Shown one piece after another: positions 42,540 through 48,953 of a stretch of DNA of 64,000 bases. The notes beneath the pieces were generated by a model. It was not told where the DNA came from and ran no database searches. It saw nothing but the letters and a program-made list of their open reading frames with translations. The stretch is from the NCBI RefSeq assembly GCF_042610425.1, contig NZ_JBGJZM010000001.1:2108001-2172000 (forward strand), given 5' to 3'. Position numbers and translations under genes: made by a program. Positions within the stretch are counted from its first letter, which is position 1. Each line of letters opens with the position of its first letter. The stretch comes from Ectobacillus sp042610425. Lineage in GTDB: Bacteria; Bacillota; Bacilli; Bacillales; Bacillaceae_G.

Positions 42540-42911
42540 TCAATTATTTGATTTCAATATGCCAGCTTCACTTTTTGAACCTACTAGAGGGATAAAGCCA
42601 TCCTCCTCATAATGATAGAGAACTGCTTCATCTAGTACATTGCCAGAGGCAAGTTGCTGCACAATCTGTCTTCCAATTATTTCGTCTACTTCCTTGTACC
42701 AAGTTCCTTGCGGGTAGGCGATGACAATAGGAGCATCCTTGCATCTTCCATTGCACCTTGTTCTTGTTGTATGTATAAGAGCATCAGCCCCAATTTTCGT
42801 AATCTCACCACGAATCGCCTGCGTTACCTCCTCTCCTCCTTTTCTCATACAGCTACTTCCGTTACAAACCAATACGTGATGCTTCGTTCCTGTTAGGTTC
42901 CAAGTCGTCAT
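42540..42911 (-). CDS. cbiW: Thioredoxin-like [2Fe-2S] ferredoxin, CbiW-like
   Basis: A 123-residue protein with four cysteines placed as in thioredoxin-fold [2Fe-2S] ferredoxins: Cys16 and Cys21 in LVCNGSSCMRKGG, Cys53 and Cys57 in RCNGRCKDAP. It is the first gene of the operon, the place of cbiW in the B. megaterium cobI operon; the symbol rests on position and is less certain than the fold. A role as electron donor to CbiH60 or CbiX is a reasonable inference. One base separates it from the permease gene. Confidence 0.83.
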   Translation of the reverse strand: MTTWNLTGTKHHVLVCNGSSCMRKGGEEVTQAIRGEITKIGADALIHTTRTRCNGRCKDAPIVIAYPQGTWYKEVDEIIGRQIVQQLASGNVLDEAVLYHYEEDGFIPLVGSKSEAGILKSNN

Positions 42912-42932
42912 AGCAACTCTCCTTTCTACACT

Positions 42933-42965
42933 AAAAAAAGCACCCCTATCAACGGATAGGGGTGC
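42933..42965 (-). terminator. Riboswitch-controlled terminator in front of cbiW
   Basis: On the minus strand GCACCCCTATC pairs perfectly over 11 bp with GATAGGGGTGC around a 4-base loop, followed by seven T residues. It lies between the proximal cobalamin riboswitch and the start of cbiW. Confidence 0.92.
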
Positions 42966-43032
42966 GAATAAATACGATTGCTACAGCATTTTAGTCAGCA
43001 CTTCCACCCATACTCCCGTAAGTTTAAGTAAG

Positions 43033-43205
43033 CCAAAAACAAGGCAGGTCTCCTGACTTAGGTTCATCATTTCATTGCGTCTTCCCAAGCATCGCTCAGT
43101 GACATGTACAACAAAACTCCCCTTTACAGTGGCGGGTACCGTGATGGATTTTCACCATCTTCCCTTTTAAACGCAGCTTGTAAATCACCGCGTACCTCAT
43201 TTCTA
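43033..43205 (-). promoter_or_regulatory. Cobalamin riboswitch, proximal copy
   Basis: Read on the minus strand it contains GGGAAGATGGTGAAAATCC, then ACCCGCCACTGTAA, GTCACTGAG, TGGGAAGACGC and AAGTCAGGAGACCTGCC, which are the successive conserved parts of the B12 aptamer. It should end transcription of the cobalamin operon at the terminator at 42933-42965 when adenosylcobalamin is plentiful. Confidence 0.93.
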
Positions 43206-43256
43206 TCATTCTATTCAATTGTAAATTTACTATTTTCTCTTCCAAAACAAATAAGC

Positions 43257-43276
43257 CACTCAACTATTCATGAGTG
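43257..43276 (-). terminator. Possible terminator of the distal riboswitch
   Basis: On the minus strand CACTCA and TGAGTG pair around 8 bases and are followed by GCTTATTTGTTTT. The stem is short, so this is tentative. A further AAGGT/AAGCG stem (43296-43340) lies between it and the distal aptamer. Confidence 0.45.
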
Positions 43277-43371
43277 ACTGAAACGAAAGCTCGGAAAGGT
43301 AAGCGCATACAAACCTTTATCAATGCTGTCGCTTCACCTTCTCAATCCCCGAAGAATTTGAAACTTATAGA

Positions 43372-43525
43372 ACTAAGACAGGTCTCCTGACTCGTGCATC
43401 TTCCTACTTTAGGTCCTTCCCGTATTCATTACAGTGGTTCACCTATTTCGTCCACACATACAGTTGCGGGTACAGTTCCGTTTTTTCACGGATTCCCTAT
43501 TAAGCCTTTGTGGCATCTTATTTTA
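43372..43525 (-). promoter_or_regulatory. Cobalamin riboswitch, distal copy (tandem)
   Basis: A second full aptamer on the same strand: GGGAATCCGTGAAAAAACGG, ACCCGCAACTGTA, AACCACTGTAATG, ACGGGAAGG and GAGTCAGGAGACCTGTC. It lies about 165 bases upstream of the proximal copy with no gene between, so both sit in one leader. Confidence 0.92.
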
Positions 43526-43568
43526 TCGCTGAAACTATTCACTTTTAAAACAATTCTTGTTTGTAGTC

Positions 43569-43597
43569 ATGATACCGCAAATTGTTTGACTTTTCAA
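43569..43597 (-). promoter_or_regulatory. Promoter of the cobalamin operon
   Basis: On the minus strand TTGAAA (43592-43597), 17 bases, TATCAT (43569-43574). It lies between the end of bluB and the distal riboswitch, so both riboswitches would be in its transcript. Confidence 0.65.
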
Positions 43598-43616
43598 CAT
43601 TTTTTTACAATTGCTG

Positions 43617-44258
43617 TTAATTCCCCCATGTTTCATGAAAAATTAAATCGGCAAGACTGCGGCGCTTTTCCCAATTAGCCGTCTCTAAAATAGGTTGCTT
43701 CGGATAATCCTCAGTATACCCAATGGAAAGCAAGGCAACCGGATCAATATGAGGCGGAATATGCAAAATATCGCGCACATCATTTTTCTTATAAAAGCTA
43801 ACCCATCCCATCGCCAATCCTTCTGCACATGAAGCTAGCCACATATTTTCAATGGCGCATGCTGTCGATAATATATCCGTCTCTGGAATCGAATTTCTCC
43901 CAAGAACATGAGAACCACCTCGCGTCGGATCGCATGTCACACAAATCGTGAGCGGAGCTTGTTTGATTCCTTCTATTTTCAATTCCAAGAACTTGGCTGA
44001 ACGTTCATCTTCGTAATGAATCGAAAGCGCTTTCCTTTCCTTCTCCGCTGCCCATGCTAATTTCTCTTTCACGGGCGAAGACGTAACCATAATAAAATTC
44101 CATGGCTGCATAAACCCTACCGAAGGAGCATGATGCGCCGCTTGCAAAATCCGCTCGACTGCATCTTCTGGTATCGGATTTGGGAGAAAACTACGTACAT
44201 CTCTCCTTCTATAAATCACATTGTATACCGCATCTTTTTCAACTGAATCTCCAATCAT
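43617..44258 (-). CDS. bluB: 5,6-dimethylbenzimidazole synthase BluB
   Basis: A 213-residue flavin-destructase of the BluB family: YRRRDVRSFLPNPIPEDAVERIL, HHAPSVGFMQPWNFI, AIENMWLASCAEGLAMGWVSFYKKNDVRDILHIPPHI and LADLIFHETWGN are typical. It breaks down FMNH2 with O2 to form the lower base of B12. It lies on the same strand just upstream of the cobalamin leader but ahead of both riboswitches, and has its own promoter, so it is probably not directly switched by them. Needing oxygen for this step while using an anaerobic-type ring pathway is common in Bacillus. Confidence 0.9.
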   Translation of the reverse strand: MIGDSVEKDAVYNVIYRRRDVRSFLPNPIPEDAVERILQAAHHAPSVGFMQPWNFIMVTSSPVKEKLAWAAEKERKALSIHYEDERSAKFLELKIEGIKQAPLTICVTCDPTRGGSHVLGRNSIPETDILSTACAIENMWLASCAEGLAMGWVSFYKKNDVRDILHIPPHIDPVALLSIGYTEDYPKQPILETANWEKRRSLADLIFHETWGN

Positions 44259-44295
44259 TAAACCATCCCCTCTTTTCTAGTATAACATCTCACCT

Positions 44296-44324
44296 ATATT
44301 AGATTACATATTTCCCTAATGCAA
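44296..44324 (-). promoter_or_regulatory. Promoter of bluB
   Basis: On the minus strand TTGCAT (44319-44324), 17 bases, TAATAT (44296-44301), about 40 bases before the bluB start. Confidence 0.5.
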
Positions 44325-44361
44325 TCCTTTATCTTGTATGAGGTTTTTTTCTTTTGAAATC

Positions 44362-44397
44362 AAAACAGCCTGAGCCCCGTGAAATCAGACTCAGGCT
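44362..44397 (-). terminator. Terminator of the uracil-DNA glycosylase-like gene
   Basis: AGCCTGAG (44367-44374) and CTCAGGCT (44390-44397) pair perfectly; on the minus strand GTTTTG follows. Confidence 0.75.
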
Positions 44398-44405
44398 ACT
44401 CTATA

Positions 44406-45089
44406 CTATTGTATTCTTCCTTGTTCTATAAACTGCGTAATAACATTGATATATTTTTCCCGCCCTTGTTCTATATTTTGTGGCATAGAGCACCAATATG
44501 GGTGAGGGATACGCTCTGCAATTTTGATATCCTGAGGGAGACGCCCATCCTCTTTCATTTCGTAAAGTGTTTCCTCTACTTTCCTACTAACTGGTATAAT
44601 GTAGCTTGGCATGAGCAAATTCATTTCTTTAATAAATCCTTTGGTAAACAATTTTGCTACCCATCCAGCTAAATCATAGTAATGAAAAGCACTCCGATGC
44701 CGTTGGAAACCAAACCAGGATAGATTTGTCATATATACATGCTGAAAGAATGCTGTTGGACCGAAATGTTGGATGATACTGTAGATAAATTGTGAGCTGA
44801 CTTCAGATGTAGTACGAGGGACGTTTCCTAGTAACACCGATAGCGACTTAAAATCTAGAAATGGTACACCTGTTTTACTAGCGCGGTTGTTAGGATTCAT
44901 GCCGACTAACGCAATTCGTTTTTCAGCTTGAGGCTTATAATACAAGGCGTAAAATTGTTTTGCTAATTCCTTAAATTCTTCACAATCCGCAATAATAGAA
45001 ATGTTCCTCTCTTCTAATGTTTTCATAATCCTTCGATTTTTCCTTGCATCTCTCAAAAAATTAAAATGTTCTTCAATAATCTGATCCAT
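44406..45089 (-). CDS. SMUG-like uracil-DNA glycosylase family protein
   Basis: A 227-residue protein with the fold signature of the SMUG branch: RIALVGMNPNNRASKTGVPFLD corresponds to the GMNPGP...GVPFG motif I of SMUG enzymes, and RIPHPYWCSMPQ near the C-terminus to motif II (His-Pro). The N-terminal helical part (LRDARKNRRIMKTLEERN) is not part of the core. Such enzymes excise uracil or oxidised pyrimidines from DNA. It resembles the DUF4918/SMUG2-type group, in which activity has been little tested. Single gene with its own terminator. Confidence 0.75.
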   Translation of the reverse strand: MDQIIEEHFNFLRDARKNRRIMKTLEERNISIIADCEEFKELAKQFYALYYKPQAEKRIALVGMNPNNRASKTGVPFLDFKSLSVLLGNVPRTTSEVSSQFIYSIIQHFGPTAFFQHVYMTNLSWFGFQRHRSAFHYYDLAGWVAKLFTKGFIKEMNLLMPSYIIPVSRKVEETLYEMKEDGRLPQDIKIAERIPHPYWCSMPQNIEQGREKYINVITQFIEQGRIQ

Positions 45090-45341
45090 TCTTCATCTCC
45101 CCTTTTCTCTGTATTCAACTTCAAAGGTATTATAATATAAACATATAGAGGTAAAAGAGAAATACACCAAATCTAAAACTATTTTTACAAAATTAGGAAT
45201 CATGTAAAAGAAGGTCTAAATTTGAAATGATAACTTAATACGAAATTAGGTTGACATTTCTGTTTATTTCATGGTAAAAATCCTGGAATTATGTAGAATG
45301 TGACTTCATTTTGCTTACTAATTCAATCGTACCTTCTTATC

Positions 45342-45371
45342 TTGACATTCCCTCTTTTTCTAGTGCATAAT
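45342..45371 (+). promoter_or_regulatory. Promoter of the proBA T-box transcript
   Basis: TTGACA at 45342-45347, 18 bases, TGCATAAT with the -10 at 45366-45371 and an extended TG. The stretch 45090-45341 shows nothing else recognisable. Confidence 0.7.
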
Positions 45372-45373
45372 AA

Positions 45374-45627
45374 CGTCAAGTAGATACAAGGAAAAACGTG
45401 AGAAAAGGAATAGTAAGCACCTTTCAGGTGATAGAGAATGGAATCCACCGGCTGTAAGATTCCTCACCTTTGAATTTGCTGAACCTACCTTGGAGTCCTA
45501 GGCGAAAGCCATGGCGTAGCACCGACGTTACAGGTGAAAGTGGGTGTAATGATTACACCAAGTAAGGTGGTACCGCGGAACGATGACTCTTCCGTCCTTT
45601 CATAGAAAGGATGGGAGGGTCTTTTTT
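45374..45627 (+). promoter_or_regulatory. T-box leader (probably proline-specific) with terminator
   Basis: The T-box sequence AAGGTGGTACCGCGGA is at 45564-45579. Upstream is the long stem I; a CCT proline codon at 45484-45486, followed by A, is the probable specifier. Downstream, GACTCTTCCGTCCTTTC and GAAAGGATGGGAGGGTC (45585-45620) form the terminator, then TTTTTT. Uncharged tRNA-Pro should stabilise the antiterminator and allow reading into proB. Confidence 0.92.
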
Positions 45628-45686
45628 GCATAGAAACAGAAAATACTCTGGTACGCGCGTTTTTGATGAAGATGGAGGGAATATAG

Positions 45687-46787
45687 GTGAAACGGCAACG
45701 GATCGTTGTGAAAATTGGAAGCAGCTCGCTGACAACAACTAACGGAGTTTGTATGGAGAAGCTAGCCGATCATGTGGCAGCTATTGCAAAGCTTAAAGCT
45801 ATGGGTCATGATGTGGTACTTATTACATCGGGTGCAGTTGCAGCTGGCTTTGCAGCACTTGGCTATCCAACTCGGCCTGTGACGATGAAAGGCAAGCAAG
45901 CGGCAGCAGCAGTTGGACAAGGATTGTTAATGCAAGCATATACAGCAGAATTTCAGAAACATAGTATTATCACAGCTCAGCTACTTTTAACGAGAAGTGA
46001 TTTTTCACGAAAAGAACAATATAGCAATGCATATGCAGCATTGTCGGAGCTACTCGATCGTCATGCATTGCCAATTATTAACGAAAATGACTCAGTATCT
46101 CTCGTAGAACTCACATTTGGTGATAATGATATGCTTTCTGCACTCGTTAGTGGCCTTGTGTACGCAGATATGCTCATCATTTTAACAGATGTAAACGGCC
46201 TATATGATAGCAATCCAAGAGACAATCCAGATGCGAAGCGGTTTTCCTATCTTCCTTCCATTACGGATGAAATCGCTGCGCTAGCAAAAGGCTCAGGCAC
46301 AAAAGTTGGCACAGGGGGCATGAAATCAAAGATTGATGCCGCCAAAACAGCCGTTTCACTTGGTGTAAACGTGTTTATCGGAACGGGGCAAGGCGAAGAT
46401 AAATTACTAGACATCCTTCTTGGTAAAGGAGACGGTACGTACATCGGCCATACAGAACAAAAAACAGTAAATACGAATAAACAATGGATCTCCCTGCATT
46501 CCATTATTCGCGGCCGTATTTCGATTGACACCGGCGCAGCCAGAGCCGTTGTCCAGAACGGAAAAAGCCTCCTGCCTGCAGGAGTGACGACAGTGGAAGG
46601 TAACTTTGTACCTGGCGATGTTGTGGAAGTTCTCGGTCCAAAGGGAACCATCATTGGCAGAGGGCAAGTACAATATTCAGCATACGAACTAGAACAAGTC
46701 AAAGGGAAACAAAGCTTTGAAATTATGCAGCAGGAAGAACGGCACAGCTACGAAGTCATTCACCGTGACAATTGGGTTACTTTATAA
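45687..46787 (+). CDS. proB: Glutamate 5-kinase ProB
   Basis: A 366-residue enzyme with the amino-acid-kinase domain (VVKIGSSSLTT, GHDVVLITSGAVAAGFAALGY, NENDSVSLVELTFGDNDMLSALV, GTGGMKSKIDAAKTAV) and, from about residue 275, a PUA domain. It phosphorylates glutamate as the first step of proline synthesis and is usually inhibited by proline. It starts with GTG behind GGAGGG. The T-box leader makes expression depend on charging of tRNA-Pro. proA follows after 173 bases that hold a hairpin and a palindromic repeat. Confidence 0.94.
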   Translation: MKRQRIVVKIGSSSLTTTNGVCMEKLADHVAAIAKLKAMGHDVVLITSGAVAAGFAALGYPTRPVTMKGKQAAAAVGQGLLMQAYTAEFQKHSIITAQLLLTRSDFSRKEQYSNAYAALSELLDRHALPIINENDSVSLVELTFGDNDMLSALVSGLVYADMLIILTDVNGLYDSNPRDNPDAKRFSYLPSITDEIAALAKGSGTKVGTGGMKSKIDAAKTAVSLGVNVFIGTGQGEDKLLDILLGKGDGTYIGHTEQKTVNTNKQWISLHSIIRGRISIDTGAARAVVQNGKSLLPAGVTTVEGNFVPGDVVEVLGPKGTIIGRGQVQYSAYELEQVKGKQSFEIMQQEERHSYEVIHRDNWVTL

Positions 46788-46797
46788 AGTGAAACTT

Positions 46798-46834
46798 CCA
46801 TCAGTGGGGGGTTTTCTTCATCCCCCACTGATGG
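46798..46834 (+). terminator. Hairpin behind proB
   Basis: CCATCAGTGGGGG (46798-46810) pairs perfectly over 13 bp with CCCCCACTGATGG (46822-46834). No T-run follows, so it could be a processing or stability element; it may also belong to the repeat next to it. Confidence 0.6.
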
Positions 46835-46859
46835 TTAGTTGAACCAATCGGGCTTTTAC

Positions 46860-46926
46860 GGGCAGTTAGACCCCCACTTAGCCTTTTCTGATTTTCTAAT
46901 GTCTTAACGTGGGGGTCTTACTGCCC
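46860..46926. repeat. Palindromic intergenic repeat, copy B
   Basis: GGGCAGTTAGACCCCCAC (46860-46877) pairs with GTGGGGGTCTTACTGCCC (46909-46926), 17 of 18 bases, around a 31-base centre. It lies between proB and proA, and its outer parts recur at 21502-21558. Confidence 0.65.
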
Positions 46927-46960
46927 CGTTAATGCGGGATAAAATAAGGGGGCACGCAAA

Positions 46961-48208
46961 ATGAGTGAAGTAGTGGAAAAAGGAAAACTTGCAAAAGTAG
47001 CCGCACAGCAATTCGTGACAAAAACAACCGAACAAAAAAACGCGGCACTCTCTGCTATTGCGGATGCATTGGCGTCAGAAACGTCTTATATTTTACAAGA
47101 AAATGAAAAGGATTTAACTGCAGGCAAAGAAAAAGGAATGTCTTCTTCTATGCTAGATCGTCTTCGCTTAACAGAGGAACGTCTAGCTGGAATGGCGGAA
47201 GGAATTCGTCAGTTGATTGACTTGCCAGACCCTGTCGGCAAAACGATATCCACAATCAAACGTCCAAACGGTCTTACGATTAAACAAGTAACGGTACCAC
47301 TCGGTGTTGTCGGTATGATTTACGAAGCTCGTCCAAACGTAACTGTTGATGCAGCAACACTTTGTCTGAAAACAGGTAACGCGGCACTCCTTCGCGGAAG
47401 CTCATCTGCCATTTATTCAAATAAAGCCATTGTTACCGTTCTGCGCCGGGCCATTGCGAAAACAGCACTGCCAGTTGATAGCGTACAACTTATCGAAGAT
47501 ACATCTCGGAATAGCGCAAAGGAATTGTTCACCTTAAATGACTATCTGGACGTTCTTATTCCGCGCGGGGGAAAACAATTAATTGATACCGTTGTTCGGG
47601 AGGCATCTGTTCCCGTTATCGAAACAGGAGCTGGCAATTGCCATGTATTCGTCGATGAAACAGCAGATTTTGAAATGGCAACTGCTATTATTATTAATGC
47701 AAAAACACAGCGTCCTTCCGTTTGTAACGCCATCGAAACGATTGTTTTACACGAAGCATGGACGAAGAAATACGGAAAAACATTATTTGAAACGCTACAT
47801 GACCGTGGTATAGAGCTACGCGGTGATGAAAAGGCACGCGCAATTGATAGCAGCATCCTTCCTGCAACCGAGGATGACTACTTATATGAATTTTTATCCT
47901 TAACACTAGCTGTAAAAATTGTCTCATCAGTAGAAGAGGCCATCCAGCATATTAACCATTACGGCTCCAAGCACTCAGAAGCGATTATTACAGAAAATGA
48001 TGAGCACGTTGCACAGTTTTTTAATGAAATTGATGCTGCCGCTCTTTATCACAATGCATCTACTCGCTTTACCGACGGCTTCGAATTCGGCTTCGGTGCA
48101 GAAATCGGCATTAGCACGCAAAAGCTTCACGCTCGCGGACCAATGGGGTTACCAGTACTCACCACAACGAAATATAAAATTTATGGAAACGGACAAATAC
48201 GGGAGTAG
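46961..48208 (+). CDS. proA: Gamma-glutamyl phosphate reductase ProA
   Basis: A 415-residue aldehyde-dehydrogenase-fold enzyme. IKQVTVPLGVVGMIYEARPNVTVDAA, LCLKTGNAALLRGSS, the segment LIPRGGKQLIDTVVREA and the catalytic Cys in KTQRPSVCNAIET are conserved. It reduces gamma-glutamyl phosphate to glutamate semialdehyde with NADPH. AAGGGGG precedes the ATG. It shares the T-box transcript with proB, unless the hairpins between them reduce read-through. B. subtilis has the same order. Confidence 0.94.
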   Translation: MSEVVEKGKLAKVAAQQFVTKTTEQKNAALSAIADALASETSYILQENEKDLTAGKEKGMSSSMLDRLRLTEERLAGMAEGIRQLIDLPDPVGKTISTIKRPNGLTIKQVTVPLGVVGMIYEARPNVTVDAATLCLKTGNAALLRGSSSAIYSNKAIVTVLRRAIAKTALPVDSVQLIEDTSRNSAKELFTLNDYLDVLIPRGGKQLIDTVVREASVPVIETGAGNCHVFVDETADFEMATAIIINAKTQRPSVCNAIETIVLHEAWTKKYGKTLFETLHDRGIELRGDEKARAIDSSILPATEDDYLYEFLSLTLAVKIVSSVEEAIQHINHYGSKHSEAIITENDEHVAQFFNEIDAAALYHNASTRFTDGFEFGFGAEIGISTQKLHARGPMGLPVLTTTKYKIYGNGQIRE

Positions 48209-48249
48209 AACTAGCTCCCCCTCATTTATTTACTATGGAGGCCAAAGTG

Positions 48250-48477
48250 ATGGTAAGAAAATCATTTCGAATGAATATTGCAAAAAACAGAACTATCTCC
48301 ATTGAAGGATCCATTGTAAATGTAGATGTAACGCATGATGAATTTTTAGATGAATTCACCAAATGGCTCGACTCAAAAGATTGGGGATTCATGGGCTACA
48401 CAAACGACACCGAAGAAGACGCAGGCGAAAGATTAAAGCATATTTTAGAAAATATGGATGAATCGGAGAAGGATTAA
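48250..48477 (+). CDS. Small acidic protein behind proA, unknown function
   Basis: A 75-residue protein with strongly charged C-terminus (NDTEEDAGERLKHILENMDESEKD). The N-terminal half looks like a small beta sheet (FRMNIAKNRTISIEGSIVNVDVTHDEF), followed by two helices. I do not recognise the family. The ATG at 48250 is preferred because GGAGG lies 8 bases upstream; the first ATG at 48235 overlaps that site. With only 41 bases after proA and a shared terminator it is probably the third gene of the unit. No role is proposed. Confidence 0.7.
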   Translation: MVRKSFRMNIAKNRTISIEGSIVNVDVTHDEFLDEFTKWLDSKDWGFMGYTNDTEEDAGERLKHILENMDESEKD

Positions 48478-48488
48478 GGTTTTTCCCG

Positions 48489-48521
48489 AAGGATGATGCT
48501 TGCTTGCGTCATCCTTGTTTC
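48489..48521 (+). terminator. Terminator of the proBA unit
   Basis: AAGGATGATGC (48489-48499) pairs with GCGTCATCCTT (48506-48516) with one G-U pair; GTTTCGTTT follows. Confidence 0.75.
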
Positions 48522-48605
48522 GTTTGGAATGTGAGTGTATTCGGATGCGGTCCGTATTCGACACTTTGCGATCCAAACTTCAGTGCACCCGCCATTATGT
48601 GATTC

Positions 48606-48639
48606 CAATAAAAATCAGACCCATCCTAAGATGAATCTG
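48606..48639 (-). terminator. Terminator of the tiny gene at 48.7 kb
   Basis: On the minus strand CAGATTCATC pairs with GATGGGTCTG (10 bp, two wobbles, 4-base loop), then ATTTTTATTG. It lies 21 bases behind the stop codon of the small ORF. Confidence 0.75.
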
Positions 48640-48659
48640 CCTTACCTAGTCAATCTATA

Positions 48660-48821
48660 CTAGTACTTAAGTAAGATATAAGCCTGTTGGCGTACATCCT
48701 CCTTACATACTTCTTTGAATCCTATTTTTCTCACTGCACGGGGATCGCTTGCCCAGTAGTAATCGAACCTTTTCGTAATTTTAGTAAGCAATACAGCCAA
48801 GCCTCTTTTTTCCTGCAACAA
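48660..48821 (-). CDS. Tiny basic protein of 53-55 residues, own promoter and terminator
   Basis: The ORF encodes LQEKRGLAVLLTKITKRFDY, then YWASDPRAVRKIGFKEVC and KEDVRQQAYILLKY. It is basic, soluble, has one cysteine and no signal. I do not recognise it. GGGAGGGG lies 6-8 bases before a TTG at 48821; an ATG at 48827 in the same frame is too close to that site. A consensus sigma-A promoter is at 48868-48896 and a terminator follows, so the complete transcription unit is visible. It stands between the proBA unit and aspartokinase on the strand of the latter. Function unknown. Confidence 0.6.
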   Translation of the reverse strand: MLQEKRGLAVLLTKITKRFDYYWASDPRAVRKIGFKEVCKEDVRQQAYILLKY

Positions 48822-48867
48822 TGCCATCCCCTCCCGTTTCTCTGATTAATTTTTTAATATTCTGATA

Positions 48868-48896
48868 ATTATAAAATATTCTATCCTATTTGTCAA
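48868..48896 (-). promoter_or_regulatory. Consensus sigma-A promoter of the tiny gene
   Basis: On the minus strand TTGACA (48891-48896), exactly 17 bases, TATAAT (48868-48873): both hexamers are perfect. It lies about 40 bases before the small ORF. Confidence 0.8.
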
Positions 48897-48905
48897 TTGA
48901 AAATA

Positions 48906-48940
48906 AAAATGACTTCAGCTGTTATCAACGAAGTCATTTT
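48906..48940. terminator. Terminator of aspartokinase
   Basis: AAAATGACTTC (48906-48916) pairs perfectly with GAAGTCATTTT (48930-48940); on the minus strand TTATTT follows. It separates aspartokinase from the promoter of the tiny gene. Confidence 0.85.
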
Positions 48941-48953
48941 TATTTACACTATG

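Noticed and set aside
43394..43678. 94-codon plus-strand ORF opposite the distal riboswitch
   Set aside because: Overlaps conserved riboswitch structure and bluB; no coding signals.
46247..46702. 151-codon minus-strand ORF inside proB
   Set aside because: Shadow of proB with no start signal and no family likeness.
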